DNA of 5,986 nt, from the NCBI GenBank assembly GCA_014534295.1, contig JACVRU010000111.1, positions 1 through 5,986 on the forward strand, given 5' to 3'. Each line of letters opens with the position of its first letter. The stretch's first letter is position 1. Of the stretch, positions 1 to 5,155 are shown piece by piece. The notes below the pieces were generated by a model, which saw nothing but the letters and a program-made list of their open reading frames with translations, was not told the origin of the DNA and searched no databases. This DNA is from Thermoleophilia bacterium. GTDB lineage: Bacteria > Actinomycetota > Thermoleophilia > Gaiellales > Gaiellaceae. The translations under genes and the position numbers were made by a program.

Positions 1-68
1 GCGCGAGCGCCGTGCTGCCGACGCGGCCCGTGGTCGTCGAACGGATGACGTTCGAGCCGGGCAAGTAA
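1..68 (+). CDS. C-terminal end of an unidentified protein (5' truncated)
   Basis: The window opens inside a reading frame whose codons begin at base 3 and which ends at TAA 66-68. It gives the tail ASAVLPTRPVVVERMTFEPGK. Nearly all codons end in G or C, as in the neighbouring genes, which supports real coding. Twenty-one residues are too few to assign a family. The phrase RPVVVERMTF faintly recalls the 'P-I/V-VVER-x-M-Y/F' phrase seen in some secreted actinobacterial repeat proteins, but this is only a hint. The stop codon lies inside the first of two palindromes, so the end of this gene and the control region of the next gene are merged. Confidence 0.55.
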   Translation, partial: ASAVLPTRPVVVERMTFEPGK

Positions 69-82
69 CACTCTGTTACTTG
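62..82. promoter_or_regulatory. Palindromic operator-like site 1 (9-3-9 perfect inverted repeat)
   Basis: The half-sites CAAGTAACA (62-70) and TGTTACTTG (74-82) are perfect reverse complements around the spacer CTC. The site is AT-rich within a very GC-rich region and overlaps the TAA of the upstream gene. A near copy lies at 115-135. Perfect 20-or-so-bp dyads of this kind are typical targets of dimeric helix-turn-helix repressors such as the TetR family, but the cognate regulator is not in the window. In RNA it could also fold as a 9-bp stem with a 3-nt loop. No U-tract follows, so an intrinsic terminator is less likely. Confidence 0.65.
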
Positions 83-114
83 TGGCAGCGCCCTGCTGAT
101 GCGCCGCTCCGACC

Positions 115-135
115 CAAGTGACATTCTGTTACAAG
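115..135. promoter_or_regulatory. Palindromic operator-like site 2 (imperfect copy of site 1)
   Basis: The half-sites CAAGTGACA (115-123) and TGTTACAAG (127-135) surround the spacer TTC. The site matches site 1 at 17 of 21 positions, and the inner core GTnACA-N3-TGTTAC is kept. The centres are 53 bp apart, about five helical turns, so both sites face the same side of the DNA and a repressor could bind cooperatively. The site ends 10 bp before the GTG start of the MocA-like gene, where a bound protein would block transcription start or an almost leaderless mRNA. This is inferred from position alone. Confidence 0.65.
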
Positions 136-145
136 GCCCGAGACC

Positions 146-643
146 GTGACGTGGGCGGTCGTGCTCGCGGCCGGGGCCGCGACCCGCTTCGGCTCGCCGA
201 AGCAGCGGCTGCTGCTGCCGCGCGTGCTCGAGCGCGTGCGCGCGAGCTCGGTCGACGACGCGCTCGTCGTCCTCGGGGCGCACGAGGTCGAGACCGACGC
301 GCGCACCGTCCACTGCCCCGAGTGGGAGAGCGGCATCGGCGCGTCGCTGCGCTGCGGGCTGCGCGCTCTCCCCGAGGAGGCGCAGGCCGCCGTGGTCGTC
401 CTCGCGGACGGACCGGACCTCGCGCCCGGCGCCGTCGACCGCGTCGTGGAGGTCTGGCGCGAGAGCGGCGCCGAGGTCGTGGCCGCCACGTACGAGGGCG
501 TCCGCCTGCACCCGGTGCTGCTCGCGCGCTCGGCCTGGGACCGCATCCCCGACGAGGGAGCACGCGGCCTCCCGGCCCTGCTCGTGCCCTGCGAGGACCT
601 CGGCCGGCCCGGCGACGTCGACCGGCCCGAAGATCACCGGTGA
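146..643 (+). CDS. MocA/MobA-like molybdopterin nucleotidyltransferase family protein
   Basis: This 165-residue protein is of the NTP-transferase (MobA-like) fold. Characterised relatives transfer CMP or GMP from NTP to molybdopterin to make dinucleotide cofactors for molybdoenzymes in the cytoplasm. The N-terminal nucleotide loop is LAAGAATRFGSPK (residues 7-19). It is followed by the W60-x2-G63-x3-S67-L pattern and the metal-site segment LADGPDL (86-92), where most relatives have L-A-D-Q-P. Next come YEGVRLHP (116-123) and the closing GDVDRPEDH (156-164). The LAAG form resembles MocA (CTP type) more than MobA (LAGG), but specificity cannot be fixed. It is shorter than the usual 190-200 residues, mainly because the stretch after K19 that normally carries the 'G-x-P-L' turn is missing. 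GTG 146 is the only upstream start before a stop at 119 and has no clear Shine-Dalgarno. The two palindromes just upstream probably regulate it. No molybdoenzyme gene is visible in the window. Confidence 0.8.
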   Translation: MTWAVVLAAGAATRFGSPKQRLLLPRVLERVRASSVDDALVVLGAHEVETDARTVHCPEWESGIGASLRCGLRALPEEAQAAVVVLADGPDLAPGAVDRVVEVWRESGAEVVAATYEGVRLHPVLLARSAWDRIPDEGARGLPALLVPCEDLGRPGDVDRPEDHR

Positions 644-748
644 AGGGCCGCGGCCGTTCGCCAACGAGCGTGGACCGCGGCATCTACGACGAGTTCGGAG
701 CGCTCCACAACTCTCCCAGGCAACATGCCGCCCCCCTCGAGCCGCCGC

Positions 749-1738
749 TCAGGGACCTGACTTGAGCTTCAGGATCCGCCCGTACGACGCTCGCAGGTCG
801 TCGACGCGGATGCGGCCGTCACGTGCCGCCCGGAGCAGCGACAGGTAGACGCTCCGCGAGGCCGCCTCCGAACCGGTGACGAGGATCAGGTCCGTCCCCG
901 CCCGGGCCGCGCGGACGGCCAGCGGATCGGTGGGGAGGCCGCGTGCGTGCGCGGTCCCGTCCAGCGAGTCCGTGATCGTGACTCCGCCGAAGTCGAGCTC
1001 GTGACGGAGCAGTCTGACGCCGATCCGGCGCGACCACCCGGCGGCGTTGAAGCGGTCGTAGGCGTCGTAGACGGCGTTGGAGAGCATGATCAGCGCCACC
1101 CGCGTGCCGCGGTACGGCTCGAGGCCCGGCCGCAGCCCGCTCCTGGAAGCCGTGATGCGGACGACGTAACGGTCGGTGTTGCGGGTCGCATAGGCGAGCC
1201 CGGGGAAGTGCTTCAGCGTCGCGAGCACGCCCGCGTCACCGAGCCCGGCCGCGAAGGCGCGGGCGAGCGCCGGCGTCGACCACGTGCGTCCCTGCCGGTA
1301 GACGAACGACGTCGGAGACGCGAGGTCGGCGACGGGCGCGAGCACGGTGTTCACGCCGAGCACGCGCAGCGCCTCCCCCGTGCGCCTGCCCTCGGTCCGG
1401 GGGGCGCTCACCTGCCCCGGAGCCGCCCTGGGCGGGGCGAAGGCCACGGTCCTCACGGCACCGCCCTCCTGGTCGACCGCGATCAGGAGCCGCGGCCGGC
1501 CGCCACGCTCAGCCGCCTGCTGCAGCGCACGCGTGGCCGAGCGCAGCTGCGCGGGCGAGGCGACGTTGAACCGGAACAGGATCACCCCACCGATCTCGCC
1601 CCGCCGCGCCCGGGCCAGCAGCGATGCCGACGGCGTCGTCCCGTCCATCCGGACGACGAGCTTCTGGCCGATCAGCTGGGCGGGCGTCGGCGACGGCGCC
1701 GCGAGGGCCGCGCTGACGGCGGCGACGGCCAGGAGCAC
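749..1738 (-). CDS. Exported glycoside hydrolase family 3 (NagZ-like) protein, atypical active site
   Basis: This 329-residue protein has the GH3 N-terminal barrel of the beta-N-acetylhexosaminidase (NagZ) type, which cleaves GlcNAc from cell-wall fragments. Landmarks are GEIGGVILF (47-55), IAVDQEGGAVR (86-96), LAPVADL (133-139), KHFPG (176-180), MLSNAVYDAYD (218-228), GVTITDSLDG (252-261, with D257 in the nucleophile position) and ARAGTDLIL (278-286). In NagZ, KHFPG leads into a loop ending D-S/T-H, the catalytic Asp-His pair. Here that loop reads LAYATRNTD (181-189) and contains no His, so hydrolysis may be altered or lost. The N-terminus is a short hydrophobic A/L/V segment ending ALAAPSPTP, which looks like a signal peptide but lacks basic residues. 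GTG 1738 is the only possible start, because a TAG lies two codons upstream in the same frame and is the stop of the anti-sigma gene. Translation is probably coupled to that gene. Confidence 0.85.
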   Translation of the reverse strand: MLLAVAAVSAALAAPSPTPAQLIGQKLVVRMDGTTPSASLLARARRGEIGGVILFRFNVASPAQLRSATRALQQAAERGGRPRLLIAVDQEGGAVRTVAFAPPRAAPGQVSAPRTEGRRTGEALRVLGVNTVLAPVADLASPTSFVYRQGRTWSTPALARAFAAGLGDAGVLATLKHFPGLAYATRNTDRYVVRITASRSGLRPGLEPYRGTRVALIMLSNAVYDAYDRFNAAGWSRRIGVRLLRHELDFGGVTITDSLDGTAHARGLPTDPLAVRAARAGTDLILVTGSEAASRSVYLSLLRAARDGRIRVDDLRASYGRILKLKSGP

Positions 1739-1741
1739 GGC

Positions 1742-1966
1742 CTAGAGCGAGATGCGGAGCTGGGCGAGCTTCTGCTTGAGCTCGAGCGGCATCGGCTCGC
1801 TCGCCGCGCGGCGCACGTACATCCGCAGCTCCTCCTCGAACCTGTACGCGCGCCGGCAGTACGAGCAGTGGTCGAGGTGCTCCTCCGCCTCCAGCACCTC
1901 GGCCTCGGTCAGGACGCGGTCGAGGTAGGGCTGGAGAAGCTGTTCGCATTCGGCGCAATCGCACAT
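1742..1966 (-). CDS. rsrA: RsrA-like zinc-binding anti-sigma factor
   Basis: This 74-residue protein is of the ZAS (zinc-binding anti-sigma) type. It should bind the sigma factor encoded just upstream and release it when its zinc thiolates are oxidised. The signature H30-x3-C34-x2-C37 (HLDHCSYC) is intact. The N-terminus carries C2, C4 and C7, of which one would complete the zinc site, as an N-terminal Cys does in Streptomyces RsrA. The pattern 'YLDxxL' followed by a charged helix and a closing EPMPLELKQKL is typical of RsrA relatives, and the length is close to the short end of the family. There is no membrane segment, so it is cytosolic as written. The ATG shares one base with the sigma TGA (TGATG), and AGGAGG at 1982-1977 lies 10 nt before it. 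The stop TAG is in frame with the GH3 gene that follows. Confidence 0.88.
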   Translation of the reverse strand: MCDCAECEQLLQPYLDRVLTEAEVLEAEEHLDHCSYCRRAYRFEEELRMYVRRAASEPMPLELKQKLAQLRISL

Positions 1967-2547
1967 CAGCCGACGGCCTCCTCTGCGAGCTGCTTCTTCA
2001 GGATACGCCGCCCGCGGTGCAGCCGGGACATGACCGTCCCGACCGGGATGTCGAGGATCTGCGCGGCCTCCGCGTAGCTGAAGTCGCCGATGTCGACCAG
2101 GACGATCACGTCCCGGAAGTCGTGCGGGACGGCCGAGAGCGCCTCGACGATCGAGTCCTGGGAGAGCCGCTCGTCGACGCGCTCCTCCTCGGTGATCTCG
2201 CCGCCTGCATCCTCGAGCCGCTCGAAGAGGTAATAGTCGCCGGCCTCGAGCGACTGGCTGTCTGGCGTCCGCTGGAGCTTCCGGCCGCGGTCGATGTTGA
2301 GGTTCGTGAGGATGCGGAGCAGCCAGGCGCGGAGATTCGTGCCCGGCCGGAACTGCTGCCAGCTCCGAAAGGCGCGCGCGTAGGTCTCCTGGACGAGGTC
2401 CTCGGCCTCCTCCCGCGTCTTGACCATGTGCCGCGCGACTCGGTAGACCTGGTCTGCAAGCTCGAGCGCCTCCTCCTCGAAACGCACGCGGTCGCGTGCC
2501 TCCCTCGCGATCCGGCGGGCGTCGGTCTCGGGCGTCGTCTCGCTCAC
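1966..2547 (-). CDS. sigR: SigR/SigH-like ECF RNA polymerase sigma factor
   Basis: This 193-residue group IV sigma factor directs RNA polymerase to thiol-oxidative-stress promoters in actinobacteria. Region 2 covers about 23-90 and includes AEDLVQETYARAF (48-60) and GTNLRAWLLRILTNLNIDRGR (69-89), a wording very close to SigR/SigH. An acidic linker runs to about 128. Region 4 (about 130-186) has the helix-turn-helix YAEAAQILDIPVGTVMSRLHRGRR. It partners the ZAS anti-sigma gene with which it shares one base. GTG 2547 is chosen because no other start precedes region 2, and an AGGG stands 8 nt upstream. The frame stays open back to the stop of the metal-binding gene, but no ATG or GTG is there, so a longer isoform like Streptomyces sigma-R' is not supported. 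A SigR-type promoter about 40 bp upstream implies autoregulation. Confidence 0.92.
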   Translation of the reverse strand: MSETTPETDARRIAREARDRVRFEEEALELADQVYRVARHMVKTREEAEDLVQETYARAFRSWQQFRPGTNLRAWLLRILTNLNIDRGRKLQRTPDSQSLEAGDYYLFERLEDAGGEITEEERVDERLSQDSIVEALSAVPHDFRDVIVLVDIGDFSYAEAAQILDIPVGTVMSRLHRGRRILKKQLAEEAVG

Positions 2548-2585
2548 GCGCGCGACCCTAGCACCGCCTACGTACAGGAGATCGT

Positions 2586-2612
2586 AACGCGCGCCACGAA
2601 GGGCCTATTCCC
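2586..2612 (-). promoter_or_regulatory. SigR-type promoter of the sigma/anti-sigma genes
   Basis: Read on the - strand, GGGAAT (2612-2607) is followed by exactly 18 bases and then GTT (2588-2586). This equals the known Streptomyces SigR consensus GGAAT-N18-GTT. Transcription would start near 2578-2580, leaving a leader of about 30 nt before the sigma GTG at 2547. The -35 element overlaps the TAG of the metal-binding gene, so the promoter is internal to the gene run and gives the sigma/anti-sigma/GH3 part its own stress-inducible transcript. The match is seen directly. Its use by this sigma factor is inferred from the family's well-known autoregulation. Confidence 0.8.
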
Positions 2613-2817
2613 GCTCGCGAAAGCCGACGTGGGCCATGGCCTCGACGAGCCGGGCGCGGCTCGTCCGCTCGTCGTCCCAGGTGAGCGTCACCTGGCCGAC
2701 GAGGTTCGCGTTCGCCTCCTCGAGGCCGTCGTGGCCCTGGAGCGTGGCGGCGAGGCGCATGACGCACCGCTCGCAGCGGATCCCGTCGACCTCGATCGTC
2801 TCGGTCAGCGTGGCCAC
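2605..2817 (-). CDS. HMA-domain metal-binding protein (CopZ-like)
   Basis: This 70-residue protein is a single heavy-metal-associated domain, the ferredoxin-like fold of copper chaperones and metal-ATPase N-termini. The metal loop GIRCERC (12-18) has the CxxC of the family's GMTCxxC motif, followed by 'VMRLAATLQGHDGLEEANANL' and the second half QVTLTWDD...LVEAMAHVGF, all in the expected order and spacing. It would carry Cu(I) or a similar soft metal in the cytoplasm. GTG 2817 is preferred because it starts the domain exactly and has GGAG five bases before it. The 5' end overlaps the last 13 nt of the glutamate-cysteine ligase gene, which suggests coupled translation. No copper ATPase lies in the window, so its partner is unknown. 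A role in buffering metal or sensing thiols beside SigR is possible. Confidence 0.85.
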   Translation of the reverse strand: MATLTETIEVDGIRCERCVMRLAATLQGHDGLEEANANLVGQVTLTWDDERTSRARLVEAMAHVGFRERE

Positions 2818-3779
2818 GATCGCTCCACGATATCCGCCAAGGCAGCCTCCGGTCCCAGCCCGAGCTGACGGTCGGCCTCGCAGGTCGGCTCGAGCCCGAG
2901 CTCGAGCTCGGCCACGGTCACGAGCCGATCCTCGCGCGGATGCGGGAGCCGCGCTCGCGGGCCGTAGTGCGCAGCTGCCCAGCGCGCCTCCTCGTAGAGC
3001 GCCCGGTCGGCGGGCGCGGAGTCGCCGTCGAGGAGCTCGCCGCAGAGCCGGTGCAGGACGGCGACGAGCTCGACCGTGCGCTCCAGCGCCGTCGGCTGGT
3101 CGGCGATCCTGATCTCGAGCGTGCCGTAGAGCGGATGCGGCCGCACGTCCCAGTGGAGCGCGCGGAAGTCGTCGACGAGCCCGAGGCCGACCATACGCTC
3201 GACCGCGGCCTCCCACTCGACGGGCGGCGCGCCGTGGCGAGGCAGCTCGCCGAGCACCTGGGCGCGAGTCGAGAGCAGCCCGGTCTCGCGCCCGGCGAAG
3301 TAGGGCGAGTTCGCGGACAGGGCCAGCACGAACGGAAGCCAGGGCAGGAGCCCCTCGAGCACACGCAGGCACGTGGCCTGATCGGGCATGCCGACGTGGA
3401 CGTGGAGGCCGTGGACGACCTGCCGGCGCGCGCTCACGCCGGCGTACTCCGCGAACTCGAGGTAGCGGGGCTCGTCGACGAGCTCCTGATCCTCGGGGAC
3501 GGCGAGCGGGTGGGAGCCGCCCGCGGCGATCGCCAGCCCGTTCGCGGCGGCGGCCCGAGCGGCCTCGGCGCGCAGCTCCCGCAGCCGCTCGCCCGCCTCC
3601 CCCGGGGTCTGGCAGACGGGCGTGTTCAGCTCGAGCATGGTCGCGAACAGCTCCGTCTTGAAGCCGTCGCGGCCGAGGAAGTCGTGCACGCGGGGCACCA
3701 GCTCGAGCGTCGCCGCGTCGAGGATCATCAGCTCCTCTTCGACGCCGAGCGTGAGCGGCTGGCTAGGGGTCCAGTTCAC
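2805..3779 (-). CDS. GCS2-family glutamate-cysteine ligase / carboxylate-amine ligase (YbdK/EgtA type)
   Basis: This 324-residue protein is of the GCS2 family, whose members join glutamate and cysteine (or a related amine) using ATP. The ATP/Mg segment LGVEEELMILD (11-21) opens the domain. HGLHVHVGMPD (123-133), ANSPYFAGRETGLLSTRAQ (156-174), WDVRPHP (210-216) and GTLEIRIADQPT (219-230) follow in the family order. The length is somewhat below the roughly 370 residues of E. coli YbdK but complete in motifs. The reading frame is open further upstream, where it only shadows the preceding gene. GTG 3779 is chosen because it starts just before the conserved domain and overlaps the previous stop as GTGA. 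Gamma-glutamylcysteine would feed ergothioneine or another thiol, but no other egt genes are present, so the exact product is uncertain. Its position before a SigR-type switch fits a thiol-homeostasis role. Confidence 0.87.
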   Translation of the reverse strand: MNWTPSQPLTLGVEEELMILDAATLELVPRVHDFLGRDGFKTELFATMLELNTPVCQTPGEAGERLRELRAEAARAAAANGLAIAAGGSHPLAVPEDQELVDEPRYLEFAEYAGVSARRQVVHGLHVHVGMPDQATCLRVLEGLLPWLPFVLALSANSPYFAGRETGLLSTRAQVLGELPRHGAPPVEWEAAVERMVGLGLVDDFRALHWDVRPHPLYGTLEIRIADQPTALERTVELVAVLHRLCGELLDGDSAPADRALYEEARWAAAHYGPRARLPHPREDRLVTVAELELGLEPTCEADRQLGLGPEAALADIVERSWPR

Positions 3780-4144
3780 GCAGGGCGCTTGACCCCGTGG
3801 ACGGGCCGGCCGGCCGCCTCCCAGGCGTAGTAGGAGGCGCTCGGGCCGTAGTCGGGCTCGTACTGGACGATCCGCGGGTTGCGCCCGACCTCCTTCGCCC
3901 GCTGCGCGTGGCGCAGGAGATTCGGGTCGTCCGACTCCTCCCAGACGAGGATCAGGTGCGCTGCCGTCATGAACTCCGCGACGAAGTCGCAGCCGTCGGC
4001 GGGGCAGGGGAAGGGGTCGGTGGAGACGCAGTACCAGCCTTCGTGGTCGGCGAACGCGTCCTCCCACCAGGCGGTCTCCTCTTCGTCCAGCTCCTCCTCG
4101 GCGAGGAGCAGGCGCCCGGGATCGATCCACTCGACCGGTTCCAC
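3776..4144 (-). CDS. Small acidic protein of unknown function with Cys/His cluster
   Basis: I do not recognise this 122-residue protein. It is acidic at the N-terminus (AEEELDEEETAWWED, residues 15-29) and rich in Trp and Tyr. It carries C39, C47-PADG-C52, H63 and H79, with the segment FPCPADGCDFVAEF looking like half a zinc finger. The spacing C-x4-C-x10-H with no close second His is not a standard C2H2 finger, so metal binding is only a possibility. The C-terminus has VQYEPDYGPSASYYAWEAAG (93-112). There is no signal peptide or membrane segment. The start is GTG 4144 with no evident Shine-Dalgarno, and no other start is in frame nearby. The stop overlaps the GTG of the glutamate-cysteine ligase (GTGA), so the two are almost certainly co-translated. 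Codon use matches its neighbours and supports a real gene. Confidence 0.75.
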   Translation of the reverse strand: MEPVEWIDPGRLLLAEEELDEEETAWWEDAFADHEGWYCVSTDPFPCPADGCDFVAEFMTAAHLILVWEESDDPNLLRHAQRAKEVGRNPRIVQYEPDYGPSASYYAWEAAGRPVHGVKRPA

Positions 4145-4170
4145 GGCGGAACCGTAGCGCCACGCGCGTT

Positions 4171-4200
4171 TCGTTCCGCGGGGCCCTGGAACGAGGGCCC
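4171..4200. repeat. Two overlapping inverted repeats in the divergent spacer
   Basis: The 59-bp gap between two divergent genes holds TCGTTCC (4171-4177) paired with GGAACGA (4188-4194), and GGGCCCT (4181-4187) paired with AGGGCCC (4194-4200). Both are perfect 7-bp arms. Each has one arm inside the other's loop, and they share base 4194, so the hairpins are mutually exclusive. The second ends 3 nt before the GTG at 4204. They could be operator half-sites for a shared regulator or an mRNA structure covering the ribosome site. High GC raises the chance of coincidence for GGGCCC. Confidence 0.4.
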
Positions 4201-4203
4201 GGA

Positions 4204-5145
4204 GTGCCCGAGTACGGCTACCAGCTGTCCGCGGAGGAGCACGCGCCGCTCGACCTCGTGCGCAACGCGGGGCGCGCCGAGGAGGAGGGCTTCGCCTTCG
4301 CGCTCGTCTCTGACCACTTCCACCCGTGGCTCGACCGGCAGGGCCACAGCGCCTTCGTCTGGAACGTCGTCGGCGCGATCGCCGCGACCACGGAGCGGCT
4401 CGAGCTCGGCACCGGCGTCACCTGCCCGCTGATCCGGATCCACCCGGCGATCGTCGCCCACGCGGCGGCGACCTCGGCGACGATGATGCCGGGCCGCTTC
4501 TTCCTCGGCGTCGGTACCGGCGAGAACCTCAACGAGCACGTGCTCGGAGACCGCTGGCCGGCGCCCGACGAGCGGCTCGAGCTGCTCGAGGAGGCGGTCG
4601 AGCTGATGCGGACGCTCTGGGAGGGCGGCTACCAGACGTTCCGCGGCGACCACTACGTCGTCGAGCAGGCGCGGCTCTACGACCTGCCGGACGAGCCGAT
4701 CCGCGTCATGGTCGCCGCTGCGCAGCCGAACGCGGCCGAGCTCGCCGGGCGGATCGGCGACGGCCTCGTCTCGACGGCGCCCGACAGGGAGGTCGTCTCG
4801 AGCTACGGCGGCGACGGGCCGAAGTACGGGAAGGTGACGATCTGCTGGGCCGAGAGCGAGGAGGAGGCGAAGCAGACGGCCTTCGAGTGGTTCTCGAACA
4901 CGGCCGCGCCCGGGGAGCTCGCAACCGAGCTCGCGCTGCCGCGGCACTACGAGCAGGTCGCGGAGGTGCTCTCTCCCGAGGACGTCGGGGAGAAGATCGC
5001 GTGCGGGCCCGACCCGGACCGCGTGCTCGAGCAGGCGAAGGAGTACGAGGACGCCGGCTTCGACCACCTCTATTTCCACCAGGTCGGCCCGGACCAGGAC
5101 GGGTTCTTCCGCTTCTGGCGCGAGGAGCTGCGCGGACGCTTGTAG
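4204..5145 (+). CDS. LLM-class F420-dependent oxidoreductase (FGD-related family)
   Basis: This 313-residue luciferase-like TIM-barrel enzyme is of the group close to F420-dependent glucose-6-phosphate dehydrogenase. It should move hydride between an unknown substrate and cofactor F420 in the cytoplasm. Family marks are SDHFHPW (36-42, with D37, H38 and W42 in the places of FGD1 D39, H40 and W44), GAIAATTERLELGTGVTCP (57-75), HPAIVAHAAAT (80-90), and GRFFLGVGTGENLNEH (97-112, with E107 matching FGD1 E109). ERLELLEEAVELMRTLW and the C-terminal EDAGFDHLYFHQVGPDQ follow. The residues that hold the sugar phosphate in FGD1 cannot be matched by eye, so the substrate is left open. GTG 4204 opens exactly at the usual N-terminal strand (PEYGYQLS), with GAGGG about 6 nt upstream. 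It diverges from the thiol operon and is followed 10 bp later by aconitase. Confidence 0.9.
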   Translation: MPEYGYQLSAEEHAPLDLVRNAGRAEEEGFAFALVSDHFHPWLDRQGHSAFVWNVVGAIAATTERLELGTGVTCPLIRIHPAIVAHAAATSATMMPGRFFLGVGTGENLNEHVLGDRWPAPDERLELLEEAVELMRTLWEGGYQTFRGDHYVVEQARLYDLPDEPIRVMVAAAQPNAAELAGRIGDGLVSTAPDREVVSSYGGDGPKYGKVTICWAESEEEAKQTAFEWFSNTAAPGELATELALPRHYEQVAEVLSPEDVGEKIACGPDPDRVLEQAKEYEDAGFDHLYFHQVGPDQDGFFRFWREELRGRL

Positions 5146-5155
5146 CATCGACTCC

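Noticed and set aside
644..748. Possible terminator in the convergent spacer (GGAGCGCTCC palindrome at 697-706, short GAGC/GCTC stem near 741-751)
   Set aside because: The stems are short, without a loop or U-tract. Nothing convincing as an intrinsic terminator or RNA gene.
118..765. Long open frames overlapping the MocA-like gene on both strands, rich in Arg/Ala/Pro/Gly
   Set aside because: Low-complexity translations typical of shadow frames in GC-rich DNA. The frame starting at 146 has clear family motifs.
2885..2915. Repeated GAGCTCGAGCTC-like palindromic stretch
   Set aside because: Explained by Glu-Leu codons (ELELGLE) of the ligase C-terminus in GC-rich DNA.
3780..4163. N-terminal extension of the glutamate-cysteine ligase frame back to 4163
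   Set aside because: The extra residues are Arg/Gly/Pro-rich shadow of the small upstream gene. The conserved domain starts right after GTG 3779, which overlaps the previous stop.
4145..4192. Possible ECF promoter on the - strand starting with GGAAC ahead of the small Cys/His gene
   Set aside because: The only GTT downstream is at 20-base spacing, not the 18 seen at the SigR promoter, so there is no reliable match.
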